A stretch of DNA of 64,000 bases from the NCBI GenBank assembly GCA_943789365.1, contig CALSTV010000001.1:2294001-2358000 (forward strand), in the 5' to 3' direction. The translations under genes and the position numbers were made by a program. Shown here piece by piece: positions 45,636-53,970 of this stretch. Origin of the DNA: an uncultured Flavobacteriaceae bacterium. Lineage in GTDB: Bacteria; Bacteroidota; Bacteroidia; Flavobacteriales; Flavobacteriaceae. The notes beneath the pieces are model-generated. The model did no database searches. It saw only the letters and a list, made by a program, of their open reading frames with translations, and was not told the origin of the DNA. Position 1 is the stretch's first letter; every line of letters begins with the position of its first letter.

Positions 45636-45769
45636 AAATATGCGGAAGAGGTTTATTTTGTTATTGAACCGCACATTTATTGGTATGGCATACTTTCATG
45701 GTTTAATTGGTTAATTATTTTGTTCTTACTTCTTTTTGTTAGAACTTTACAGCCTGCAAATAGCTGTAT

Positions 45770-46765
45770 ATGGATACATTGGTAGACTCTTTTGGGCGAC
45801 AAATTACCTATCTTCGATTGGCGGTTACAGACCGTTGCAATCTGAGATGTACCTACTGCATGCCTGCAATGGGAGCGGCCATCGTAGAACGTAAAGAATT
45901 ACTCACATTTAAGGAAATGTATAGAATTACCCGAGTCTTGTCTGAACTGGGGGTGAATAAGGTAAGGCTTACAGGTGGAGAACCTTTCGTTCGGAAAAAT
46001 TTTATTGACTTTATTAAAATGCTGTCCTTTAACGACAAGCTAGATGCTATCAACATAACAACGAATGGTGCCTTAATCGCTGAACACATAGCAGCATTAG
46101 AAGCTTCTAAAATAAAGACCGTAAACTTGAGTATTGATAGTTTGAATTCAGAGTCTTTTGCTAAAATTACGCGACGAGACGTATATGATAAAGTTTGGAA
46201 TACCTACAAATTACTTGAAAAGAGTAGTTTGAGATTGAAACTGAATGTAGTAGTGCAGTCTGGTGTCAATACACATGAAATCAATGATTTTGTGGCCTTG
46301 ACAGAACACAGCAATGTCGAAGTTCGCTTTATCGAAGAAATGCCTTTTAATGGAGTTGGAGAACGAAGTACTAAAGAGGTTTGGAATTACAACAGAATAT
46401 TACAAGAAATTAAAAAAGAATATCCTAATTTAGAAAAATTACCTGTCCCCAAATCGAGTACTTCGCATGGATTTGGGATAAAAGAATTTGCAGGTACTGT
46501 AGGGGTCATTCCGGCTTATACACGTACCATTTGTCATGACTGTAATCGCATACGAATAACCGCTACAGGGTTGTTGAAAAACTGTCTGTTTGACGAAGGC
46601 GTATTTAGCATTCGCGATTTCTTGAGAAAAGGGGCAAGTGACGACGAATTAAAACAATTGTTTATCGATTTGGTAGCCAAAAAGCCTAAAGATGGATTTG
46701 TAGCAGAAGCCAATCGTGTAAAAAATAAAAACGTATCCGAAAGTATGTCCTCTATAGGAGGTTAG
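45770..46765 (+). CDS. moaA: GTP 3',8-cyclase MoaA (radical SAM)
   Basis: This 331-residue protein has the radical SAM cluster C23-x3-C27-x2-C30 (RCNLRCTYC), KVRLTGGEPFVRKNF near residue 65, EMPFNG, and the C-terminal second cluster CHDCNRIRITATGLLKNCLF. It ends with the conserved Gly-Gly (SSIGG). It opens GTP to the cyclic pyranopterin precursor, the first step of molybdenum cofactor synthesis. A small hairpin (TACAGC/GCTGTA, 45748-45768) sits directly against the start codon. It leads a moaA-x-moeA-moaC-mobA run. Confidence 0.96.
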   Translation: MDTLVDSFGRQITYLRLAVTDRCNLRCTYCMPAMGAAIVERKELLTFKEMYRITRVLSELGVNKVRLTGGEPFVRKNFIDFIKMLSFNDKLDAINITTNGALIAEHIAALEASKIKTVNLSIDSLNSESFAKITRRDVYDKVWNTYKLLEKSSLRLKLNVVVQSGVNTHEINDFVALTEHSNVEVRFIEEMPFNGVGERSTKEVWNYNRILQEIKKEYPNLEKLPVPKSSTSHGFGIKEFAGTVGVIPAYTRTICHDCNRIRITATGLLKNCLFDEGVFSIRDFLRKGASDDELKQLFIDLVAKKPKDGFVAEANRVKNKNVSESMSSIGG

Positions 46766-46787
46766 TACAAGCGGTTTAAATACTAAA

Positions 46788-47255
46788 ATGATGAGCTTTA
46801 AAAAAACACCCAAGAAAATAACGATACTATTATTACTTGCCATTGTTTCCTTATTGGTGTTTTCTAATTTTGACTTGACGAAAGAAATTCAAATACCTAA
46901 AAAAGAAGGGGCTTACTATTTTCCAGTTACGGTTCTTTTTCCAGTGTTTTTCGTCTTTTTATATGCGAACATTCACTATCTGAAATTTTCTTTTCAAGAA
47001 GGAAAAACCGTAGTTCAGAAAGCAATATTCGGATTTTTAAATATAGGAATTACACTACTTGTTTTTATTGGAGGGTTCTATTTTTGGCAATTTACAAAAG
47101 GAGATATTGATGTCGCTTTTTTTGGAGAAACAAAACATCCGTTTCAACTGAATTTTAGGAATATATATTTTTGGGTACTGTATCAAACACTTCTCATGGC
47201 TTACGGCTTATCAGTGTTAAAAATAATTGTAAGTAAAGGAAAACGCCAGAAATAA
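46788..47255 (+). CDS. Uncharacterised four-span membrane protein in the Moco cluster
   Basis: This 155-residue protein has four predicted membrane helices: ITILLLLAIVSLLVFSNF, YYFPVTVLFPVFFVFLYANI, AIFGFLNIGITLLVFIGGFYF and IYFWVLYQTLLMAYGLSVL. I recognise no family or catalytic motif. It lies 22 bases after moaA and seven bases before moeA, so it is co-transcribed with cofactor genes. A role in molybdate or cofactor handling would be speculation. Confidence 0.7.
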   Translation: MMSFKKTPKKITILLLLAIVSLLVFSNFDLTKEIQIPKKEGAYYFPVTVLFPVFFVFLYANIHYLKFSFQEGKTVVQKAIFGFLNIGITLLVFIGGFYFWQFTKGDIDVAFFGETKHPFQLNFRNIYFWVLYQTLLMAYGLSVLKIIVSKGKRQK

Positions 47256-47262
47256 AAATAAT

Positions 47263-48474
47263 ATGATAACCGTAGAGGAAGCCAGCAAAATTATTCAATC
47301 GAAAATAAGAAGCTTTGGGGTAGAGCATGTTTCACTCATGGAAGCACATGGTCGTACGCTAAAAGAAACGATTTGTGCAGATCAAGATTTTCCTCCTTTC
47401 AATAGAGTTTGTATGGATGGTATCGCTGTTTCTGCATCTAGCTTTGAAAAAGGATTGCGTACCTTCACTATTGAAGGAATACAGGCCGCTGGAAGTCCTC
47501 AATTGGTGAAAAAAGGAATAGATAGTTGTATTGAAGTTATGACGGGAGCGGTATTGCCCGAAGGCGCAGATGTAGTTATTCCCTACGAACAAGTTGACCT
47601 TGAAAATGGAAAAGCAACCGTGTCTATCACCTCTGTAAAACACATGCAAAATGTGCATCTGAAAGGGAAAGATAAAAAGAAGGGAGATGTTCTTATCAAT
47701 GAAGACACACAAATTACCGCTGCAGAAATTGGTGTATTGGCAACCGTTGGAAAATCAGCTATCAAAGTCGCCAAACAGCCAACAGTAGTCATTATTTCTA
47801 CCGGTGACGAATTGGTAGAAGTACATGAAATCCCATTGGCGCATCAAATCAGAAGAAGTAATGTATACAGTCTTCAGTCACTATTACTTGCCTTAGGTAT
47901 AACTGCTGAAACCAGGCATATTGGAGATGACAAATCAAGTTTATCGAATGAAATAGAAAGCTGTTTTGAGCAGTACGATGTGTTGCTGTTTAGTGGAGCT
48001 GTAAGCAAAGGAAAGTTTGATTTTATTCCTGAAGTATTAGACAACCTTGGTGTCAAAAAATTATTTCACAAAGTCAAACAACGCCCAGGAAAACCATTTT
48101 GGTTTGGAGAATTACAAGCTGCTAATGGAGGAAGACAAGCTACAGTATTTGCTTTTCCGGGAAATCCAGTATCTACTTATGTAAACTGCCTGCAGTATTT
48201 TTACCCATGGTACAAAGCCAGTATAGGGGTGGAAGTTAAAAAAGAATATGCTGTCCTAAAGGAGGATATTAGCTTTAAGCCACAGATGACCTATTTCTTG
48301 CAAGTGAAATTAGAGCAAAACCAAGGAGAAATAGAAGCAGCTCCAGTAACAGGAAATGGTTCTGGTGATTTGGCGAACTTAGTAAAAGCAGATGCGTTTT
48401 TAATATTACCTATGGAGCAAACTGAATTTAAAAAAGGAAATGTATTTCCGATACTGAGGTATCGGAGTTTTTAG
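47263..48474 (+). CDS. moeA: Molybdopterin molybdotransferase MoeA
   Basis: This 403-residue protein has the MoeA domains and motifs: DQDFPPFNRVCMDGIAV near residue 45, EVMTGAVLPEGADVVIPYEQV near residue 90, VVIISTGDELVEV near residue 175, LLFSGAVSKGKFDFIPEVL and VFAFPGNPVSTYVNCL. It inserts molybdenum into adenylylated molybdopterin. It forms part of the moaA-moeA-moaC-mobA run on the plus strand. Length is normal for the family. Confidence 0.95.
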   Translation: MITVEEASKIIQSKIRSFGVEHVSLMEAHGRTLKETICADQDFPPFNRVCMDGIAVSASSFEKGLRTFTIEGIQAAGSPQLVKKGIDSCIEVMTGAVLPEGADVVIPYEQVDLENGKATVSITSVKHMQNVHLKGKDKKKGDVLINEDTQITAAEIGVLATVGKSAIKVAKQPTVVIISTGDELVEVHEIPLAHQIRRSNVYSLQSLLLALGITAETRHIGDDKSSLSNEIESCFEQYDVLLFSGAVSKGKFDFIPEVLDNLGVKKLFHKVKQRPGKPFWFGELQAANGGRQATVFAFPGNPVSTYVNCLQYFYPWYKASIGVEVKKEYAVLKEDISFKPQMTYFLQVKLEQNQGEIEAAPVTGNGSGDLANLVKADAFLILPMEQTEFKKGNVFPILRYRSF

Positions 48475-48510
48475 TTTTGATTTGAGGTTGGATGAAATTC
48501 CATATTTTTA

Positions 48511-48538
48511 CTTAATACTTAATACTAAAAACGAACAA
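48511..48538. repeat. Short heptamer array abutting moaC
   Basis: Four 7-base units, CTTAATA, CTTAATA, CTAAAAA and CGAACAA, end one base before the GTG start of moaC at 48540. The last unit is identical to the main unit of the array before ugd. Confidence 0.55.
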
Positions 48539-48539
48539 A

Positions 48540-49013
48540 GTGGATTTTACACATTTAAATAAAGACAAACAACCAAAAATGGTTGATGTAGGGGGGAAGT
48601 CAGTAACAAAGCGACAGGCGACTGCGAGGGCGACTATGTTTTTAGGAGCAGAAATAATATCTTTATTTGAAGGAGATGAACTCAGTACCAAAAAAGGTCC
48701 TGTATTTCAAACCGCAATCATAGCGGGAATTCAAGCTGTAAAAAAGACGTCAGATTTAATTCCGATGTGCCACCCCTTGCTTATTCACGGTGTAGATGTC
48801 GCAATCAAAATAACGAGCGAAACGCACATCGAAATACTGTGTACCGTAAAAATAGAAGGTAAAACAGGAGTTGAAATGGAGGCATTGACAGGCGCTTCCG
48901 TAGCCTCACTTACCGTCTACGACATGTGTAAATCGGTTTCTCAAAAAATGAAAATTGAAGAAGTTGTACTCCTAGAAAAAAAAGGAGGGAAGTCAGACAT
49001 CACAAACAAATAA
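48540..49013 (+). CDS. moaC: Cyclic pyranopterin monophosphate synthase MoaC
   Basis: This 157-residue protein has VDVGGKSVTKRQATARA at the start, LIPMCHPLLIHGVDV near residue 80 and the active-site block EGKTGVEMEALTGASVASLTVYDMCKS near residue 110. MoaC forms the cyclic phosphate from the MoaA product. The only usable start is GTG 48540, since MDFTHL is the normal beginning and no in-frame ATG lies upstream. The mobA gene follows five bases after its stop. Confidence 0.95.
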   Translation: MDFTHLNKDKQPKMVDVGGKSVTKRQATARATMFLGAEIISLFEGDELSTKKGPVFQTAIIAGIQAVKKTSDLIPMCHPLLIHGVDVAIKITSETHIEILCTVKIEGKTGVEMEALTGASVASLTVYDMCKSVSQKMKIEEVVLLEKKGGKSDITNK

Positions 49014-49017
49014 TAGC

Positions 49018-50136
49018 ATGCAAAAAAAACACAGAAAACACGCAAAACTCACCTTGAAAAACAATGGAGAATTTGGACCCAATGAACTGTCTTTTGTAGG
49101 CGTAAAATGCAGTGTTATATCAGGAATGGTAGCTGAAATTAGCAAGCGATTGGCGGATAAGTATAAAACGGTATATGTCGATGCATCGCATGGCAAAGAC
49201 AATACAGCACCTGTTTTTGATACCTATACCTTTCATGCGTCTGGTGATACGCATATCGCCACCAATCTAGAAATGAATAAATTTAACGATCGAATTCACT
49301 TCGCTCCTTATGACCTCATCTGTGTCAATGGAAATCATTTTCCTGCGAGCAAACAAATTGTCTTTTTGGATGCAGAAAAAGAGAATTCCATAGCAAAGAG
49401 AATCGATCAATTAGGCGACATACAATTTTTTATTCGGGTTTCAGCTGAACTTGAACCGTTCGATTGCCTCATAGAAAAAGACGCCAATATTCGCGAACTT
49501 CCGATTTATGATATAACTGACGTAGCCGCCATTGCAAATCATATTGAAAAAATAACTCACGCATCGGTAGCTGGTTTGGATGGACTTGTTTTGGTAGGAG
49601 GAAAAAGCACGCGTATGGGAACCGACAAAGCACAACTCGAATACTACGGTGTGCCACAAAGCGACTATGCAGTGCAATTGATAGAAGCGGAAGGATTACA
49701 GACGTATCTGTCCGTTCGAAACAATCAAAACCTAGACAATCCTAACACCATATCGGATGCGTTTGTTGGATTGGGCCCTTTTGGCGCTATCTGTTCAGCC
49801 TTTATGAAGAATCCAAATCGGGCTTATTTAGTATTGGCAACCGATCTTCCTTATGTAAACAAAGAATTGATACAACTGTTGCTTTCGAAACGAAACCCTA
49901 AGAAAATTGCCACAGCCATCAAAGGTAAAGAAGCCAAATTTATGGAGCCTTTAATCACCATATGGGAACCAAAGTCATATCCAATATTATTAAACTACTT
50001 GTCACAAGGGTATTCATGTCCGAGAAAAATACTAATCAACTCGGATGTAGAAATTGTGGAAGTAGAGGATAGTTTGATTCGGAATGTGAATACTCCTGAT
50101 GAATTTACACAAGTTAAAAAAGAAATAGGTTCTTAA
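49018..50136 (+). CDS. mobA: Two-domain MobA-like molybdenum cofactor guanylyltransferase
   Basis: The C-terminal half of this 372-residue protein, from about residue 185, is MobA: LDGLVLVGGKSTRMGTDKAQL (GTP-binding loop), AFVGLGPFGAICSAF, YLVLATDLPYVNKELI and FMEPLITIWEP. It links GMP to molybdopterin. The N-terminal half (LSFVGVKCSVISGMVAEISKRL...VYVDASHGKD) looks like a MobB-type P-loop domain but lacks the G-x4-GK-S/T nucleotide-binding motif, so it is probably a degenerate MobB domain that lost ATP/GTP binding. The gene sits right after moaC. Confidence 0.82.
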   Translation: MQKKHRKHAKLTLKNNGEFGPNELSFVGVKCSVISGMVAEISKRLADKYKTVYVDASHGKDNTAPVFDTYTFHASGDTHIATNLEMNKFNDRIHFAPYDLICVNGNHFPASKQIVFLDAEKENSIAKRIDQLGDIQFFIRVSAELEPFDCLIEKDANIRELPIYDITDVAAIANHIEKITHASVAGLDGLVLVGGKSTRMGTDKAQLEYYGVPQSDYAVQLIEAEGLQTYLSVRNNQNLDNPNTISDAFVGLGPFGAICSAFMKNPNRAYLVLATDLPYVNKELIQLLLSKRNPKKIATAIKGKEAKFMEPLITIWEPKSYPILLNYLSQGYSCPRKILINSDVEIVEVEDSLIRNVNTPDEFTQVKKEIGS

Positions 50137-50189
50137 AAAAGAAGAAGAATCTCCAGAGAATTGTATCTTAGGACAAAACAAAAGCAGGT

Positions 50190-51077
50190 ATGATATTAGA
50201 AAAAAGAGTTCCATTACGTTATTGGTTTAGAATTATTAGGTGGGACATGCTTACCGTGACCCTATTTTCTACCTTTGTTTTTATCTTGTCAAACTACCTA
50301 AAAGGCTTAACGATCCCAGTGTCTATTGGAGCATTTTTAGGAACCGCTATTGCCTTGCTTCTTTCTTTTAAACTAGCACAATCCTATGACCGTTGGTGGG
50401 AAGCACGCAAAATTTGGGGAGCCATTGTAAATGACTCTAGAACCCTAGTTGTTCAACTAAAAAACTTTACGAATTCTTCAGATAAAGAAATAGTTCAGAA
50501 TATGGGTTTAAGGCAAATAGCATGGTGTTATGGTTTAGGCGAAGCGCTGCGGAAATTAGACGCCTTGGGAGCTGCTAAACCATTCATTTCAACTGAAGAT
50601 TTTGAACAATTAAAAGAAAGTCAGAACATCCCACTTACATTGTTAGATTTGCAAACTCGCGATGTGCTGCAATTACATAAGGCGAAAAAAATAAATGACT
50701 TTCAACAAGTGCAAATCGATCAAACCTTAGTGAATTTGTGTGCCTCAATGGGTAAAGCTGAGCGTATTAAAAATACCTATTTTCCGAAAACATATCGATT
50801 GACCTTGCATCTATTTATCTATATATTTTTGATATCACTTTCCTTTTCATTGACAGACTTGCATACGGTATACGAAATTCCTTTGCTGATGTTTATCTCA
50901 CTACCCTTCTTTTTATTGGAGAAAATTGCACTTGCTATCCAAGACCCTTTTGAAAACAAACCCTCGGATACACCAGTCACTAGTATTGCTAGAACCATTG
51001 AAATAAACATCAAACAGCTATTAGATGAAAAAGATATCCCAGAAAAAATAGCTATGGACCACTATTATGTGCTTTAA
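50190..51077 (+). CDS. Bestrophin-family channel protein
   Basis: This 295-residue membrane protein has the bestrophin/UPF0187 pattern: an N-terminal RWDMLTVTLFSTFVFILSNY helix, VSIGAFLGTAIALLLSFKLAQSYDRWWEARKIWGAIVNDSRTL near residue 50, and two C-terminal helices (LHLFIYIFLISLSFSL and LLMFISLPFFLLEKIALAIQDPFE). Bacterial homologues are pentameric ion channels of the inner membrane. It lies among molybdenum cofactor genes, but no link in function is evident. Confidence 0.9.
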   Translation: MILEKRVPLRYWFRIIRWDMLTVTLFSTFVFILSNYLKGLTIPVSIGAFLGTAIALLLSFKLAQSYDRWWEARKIWGAIVNDSRTLVVQLKNFTNSSDKEIVQNMGLRQIAWCYGLGEALRKLDALGAAKPFISTEDFEQLKESQNIPLTLLDLQTRDVLQLHKAKKINDFQQVQIDQTLVNLCASMGKAERIKNTYFPKTYRLTLHLFIYIFLISLSFSLTDLHTVYEIPLLMFISLPFFLLEKIALAIQDPFENKPSDTPVTSIARTIEINIKQLLDEKDIPEKIAMDHYYVL

Positions 51078-51105
51078 AATAAAGTCTTTTTAACACTTGC
51101 CTTCC

Positions 51106-52878
51106 ATGTCACAGAACCCGATTCAATTTTATGCTGCTGAAAAAGCGAAACATGAAGCTGCTTTACTCGCATGTAAAAAGCAATTAAGAACCATCAGTAG
51201 CCTGAGGTTTTCGGTATTTTTAGGCACCGTATTTTGTCTGTATTATTTTGCTGGCAACGTGAATTTGATATTGACATTAGGAGGTGTTGGTAGCATTGCA
51301 TTCCTTGTGTTGCTAAAAAAATATTTTAAGGTAAAATCGCAGAAAGAATTGCTAACGGCATTGCTACGTTGCAATACTACTGAAATTGATGTATTGGAAG
51401 GAAACTATAGTTATCTGTCTACAGGAAAATCCTACCAAGACCCAACACATGCTTATAGTCTTGATATAGATTTGTTCGGTAAGCGTTCCTTCTTTCAATA
51501 TACCAATAGAACCGGAACAAAAGCAGGAGAAGCCTATTATGTAAAACTGCTGAAATCAAATTGTATTTCAGAAGTAGAAGACAAACAAGAGAGCATAAAA
51601 GAACTGGCCGATAAACCTCTCTGGAGGCAACGATTTTGGGCTATAGCGAGTTTGATTAAAACTGAGATAACTCCAAATGAAATTGTCAAATGGATGCAAG
51701 GTTACCCCATGGCTTTTCCGAATTTTATGGGTGTATTGTCAAAAATGTTTTCCATAATTTCGATAGCGATTATTGTGGCTGTGAGTTTTAATTATTTGTT
51801 GTTTTCTCATTTGCTTATTTGGTTCTTTTTAGGAATGGGGCTTACAGGGATTTATCTAGGTAAAGTTTCAAAATTGTACAACGGCGCTACCCGTGCAAAG
51901 GCAACGTTTCAGCAATACTACAAACTGTTAGAGTTACTAGAAGAAACTAGTTTTACTTCAAAAATACTGCGAACAAAGCACCTTGCGATTCATTCAGAAG
52001 GGCGCTCGGTAGCGACATTACTTAAGAAGTTTTTTAAATTGTTAGATGCCTTAGATCAACGCAATAATATCATTTTTGCCATTGTAGCTAATGGTTTGTT
52101 TTTATGGGATATCCAGCAAGCAGTGCAAATTGAAAATTGGATGGGAAGTTACCGTAAGGATGTTGAAAAATGGTTCGATGTTGTTTCTTTCTTCGATGCG
52201 CAAAACTGCCTAGCAAACTTTGCCTTCAATCACCCACAATTTACATTTCCAGAAATAGTGAAGGATGGAGCCGTGCTCAATGCAAAACAGCTAGGACATC
52301 CTTTGTTGTCAGAAACAAAAAGAGTGTGCAGTGATTGTAGTATAGACAACCAAGAATTTCTAATTGTTACCGGTGCGAATATGGCAGGGAAAAGTACTTT
52401 CCTTCGTGCTGTTTCCTTGAATTTGGTAATGGCAAACATAGGGCTGCCTGTCTGCGCGCAAGAACAGCAATACCGACCTGTAAAACTAATCACCAGTATG
52501 CGTACCAGCGATTCTTTAGCAGATGATAGCTCTTATTTCTTTTCGGAATTGACACGATTGAAGTATATTGTAGATAGTTTAGAAACCGAACATTATTTTA
52601 TAGTGCTCGATGAGATTCTTAAAGGAACCAATAGTACAGACAAAGCAGTAGGTTCCCAAAAATTCGTGGAGAAATTGGTGAAATCGAATGCTACGGGAAT
52701 CATAGCAACCCACGATTTAAGCTTGTGTGAGATTGAAAAAGATTACCCGCAAATTCAAAACTATTTTTTCGATGCTCGCATCGTGAACGATGCATTGCAT
52801 TTCGATTATACACTCAAAAAAGGAATTTGCCAAAACAGGAATGCTTCTTTCTTATTGAAAAAGATGGAGATTATTTAG
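51106..52878 (+). CDS. Membrane-anchored MutS-like ATPase
   Basis: I use ATG 51106; TTG 51097 is the alternative. The 590-residue product has two pairs of membrane helices (LRFSVFLGTVFCLYYFAGNV near residue 30, ILTLGGVGSIAFLVLL near 55, FSIISIAIIVAVSFNYLLF and LIWFFLGMGLTGIYLG near 225-255). A MutS core/lever-type region follows, then a C-terminal MutS ATPase: LIVTGANMAGKSTFLRAVS (Walker A, near residue 425), MRTSDSLADDSSYFFSEL, and YFIVLDEILKGTNSTDK (Walker B). The N-terminal mismatch-recognition domain is absent, so it is unlikely to be the repair MutS. Function is unknown. Confidence 0.82.
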   Translation: MSQNPIQFYAAEKAKHEAALLACKKQLRTISSLRFSVFLGTVFCLYYFAGNVNLILTLGGVGSIAFLVLLKKYFKVKSQKELLTALLRCNTTEIDVLEGNYSYLSTGKSYQDPTHAYSLDIDLFGKRSFFQYTNRTGTKAGEAYYVKLLKSNCISEVEDKQESIKELADKPLWRQRFWAIASLIKTEITPNEIVKWMQGYPMAFPNFMGVLSKMFSIISIAIIVAVSFNYLLFSHLLIWFFLGMGLTGIYLGKVSKLYNGATRAKATFQQYYKLLELLEETSFTSKILRTKHLAIHSEGRSVATLLKKFFKLLDALDQRNNIIFAIVANGLFLWDIQQAVQIENWMGSYRKDVEKWFDVVSFFDAQNCLANFAFNHPQFTFPEIVKDGAVLNAKQLGHPLLSETKRVCSDCSIDNQEFLIVTGANMAGKSTFLRAVSLNLVMANIGLPVCAQEQQYRPVKLITSMRTSDSLADDSSYFFSELTRLKYIVDSLETEHYFIVLDEILKGTNSTDKAVGSQKFVEKLVKSNATGIIATHDLSLCEIEKDYPQIQNYFFDARIVNDALHFDYTLKKGICQNRNASFLLKKMEII

Positions 52879-52882
52879 GTTT

Positions 52883-52910
52883 GCATCAGGCATCAGGCAT
52901 TAGGCAAGAC
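52883..52910. repeat. Short heptamer array (GCATCAG)
   Basis: GCATCAG, GCATCAG, GCATTAG and GCAAGAC follow with exact 7-base period, starting four bases after the stop of the MutS-like gene. Confidence 0.55.
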
Positions 52911-52946
52911 TGCATGACGCCAAAACCTGCAAGACATACTAACTCC

Positions 52947-53369
52947 TTAAGGATGTGCATTTACCCAAACCTCACCATCTTCAAAATGTTCTTTTTTCCA
53001 GATGGGAACCGTTTCTTTTAAGCTGTCTATTGCGAACTGACAAGCCTCAAAAGCCGCAGCTCTATGGGCAGCAGAAACTGCAATGATAACAGGAATATCT
53101 CCAATTTGCAATACGCCTTCTGCGTGGTGAATCGCAATTTTATGAACCTCAAACTTGTCCAAAGCACGTTCGGCAATGCTATTCATCTCCTTGACAGCCA
53201 TTGGGCCATAAGCAGAAAAATCCAATAATTTCACCGATTTTTCCTGTGTCTGATTTCGAACCGTACCCACAAAAACATCGATCCCACCACAAGTTGGGTC
53301 GTCTACAAAATCATAACACTCCTGTAAAGAAAGTTTTTCCGATGTAAGTTTGATAGAAATGGAATTCAT
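52947..53369 (-). CDS. moaE: Molybdopterin synthase catalytic subunit MoaE
   Basis: This 140-residue protein has the MoaE pattern: GGIDVFVGTVRNQTQEKSVKLLDFSAYGPMA near residue 30, IAIHHAEGVLQIGDIPVIIAVSAAHR near residue 75 and the active-site segment ETVPIWKKEHFEDGEVWV with catalytic lysine. It receives sulfur from the MoaD thiocarboxylate to make molybdopterin. It is on the minus strand 171 bases downstream of moaD and opposite to the other Moco genes. Confidence 0.95.
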   Translation of the reverse strand: MNSISIKLTSEKLSLQECYDFVDDPTCGGIDVFVGTVRNQTQEKSVKLLDFSAYGPMAVKEMNSIAERALDKFEVHKIAIHHAEGVLQIGDIPVIIAVSAAHRAAAFEACQFAIDSLKETVPIWKKEHFEDGEVWVNAHP

Positions 53370-53540
53370 AAGAGAGGATTGTTTTTAGTGTTGAATTTTA
53401 AATCTATGCTTCTCTGTGTGATAAAATAGTATTACAATGCTTTGTTTTTTGCTTGAGTTGATGGATTCATCTTTGGGGTGCGATAGTAAACGTTCAAATA
53501 AAACCAAAACACTTAAAACTCAAAACAAAGAACTTCTAGA

Positions 53541-53780
53541 TCATCCTCCACTCACCGGCGGAATTATGGCAACCACATCCGCATTTAGCAAGACTTGATC
53601 GTCATTTGCATAGGATTCATTTACGGCAATTACATAGGCGTTGTAGTTCTGCAATTGAGGATAAGAAGTGTTGAGCTCTTTTTTAAAATCTGCCACTGTA
53701 GTTCCAGAAAAAATAAAAGAAACCTCGTTTTCACCAATCAAATCCGATACAATACCAAAAAGTAACACCTGAAGCTGCAT
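53541..53780 (-). CDS. moaD: Molybdopterin synthase sulfur carrier subunit MoaD
   Basis: This 79-residue ubiquitin-like protein has LQVLLFGIVSDLIGENEVSF at the start, YVIAVNESYANDDQVLLNADVVAIIPPVSGG at the end and the C-terminal Gly-Gly that is adenylylated and thiocarboxylated. It is located directly upstream of moaE on the minus strand. No MoeB-type activating enzyme is visible in the window. Confidence 0.93.
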   Translation of the reverse strand: MQLQVLLFGIVSDLIGENEVSFIFSGTTVADFKKELNTSYPQLQNYNAYVIAVNESYANDDQVLLNADVVAIIPPVSGG

Positions 53781-53859
53781 AAAATAAACCTTTCAGCAAA
53801 ACTAACTATTTAATATCAATTAACCATGTTTTTTAGGTGTTAGGCAATGGGGTGTTTTT

Positions 53860-53901
53860 CGTTGTCCGTTTCTCGTTACTCGTTTTTCATTACTAATTGT
53901 T
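53860..53901. repeat. Heptamer array (CGTTNNN) leading into the dispersed repeat
   Basis: CGTTGTC, CGTTTCT, CGTTACT, CGTTTTT, CATTACT and AATTGTT follow with a 7-base period. The unit is the reverse complement type of CGAACAA, like the array at 295-329. It merges with copy B of the 65-base repeat. Confidence 0.65.
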
Positions 53902-53951
53902 CTCCATCTTCACTCGGTTGTGGCGGACAAGATTGCTAATTGTTCATTATA
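53886..53951. repeat. Dispersed ~65-base intergenic repeat, copy B (before queG)
   Basis: This copy begins TTCATTACTAATTGTTCTCC and includes GGCGGACAAGATTGCTAATTG. It aligns without gaps to copy A at 44306-44371. The queG -7 box starts five bases after its end. Confidence 0.75.
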
Positions 53952-53955
53952 TCCC

Positions 53956-53963
53956 TATTTTTG
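53956..53963 (+). promoter_or_regulatory. Putative -7 box (TATTTTTG) for queG
   Basis: TATTTTTG matches TAnnTTTG. It ends eight bases before the likely TTG start at 53971, so the predicted transcript would begin at or next to the start codon. Confidence 0.55.
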
Positions 53964-53970
53964 TTTTACT

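Noticed and set aside
45748-45768. Molybdenum cofactor riboswitch before moaA
   Set aside because: Only a 6-bp hairpin is visible. The conserved multi-helix Moco RNA motif could not be recognised.
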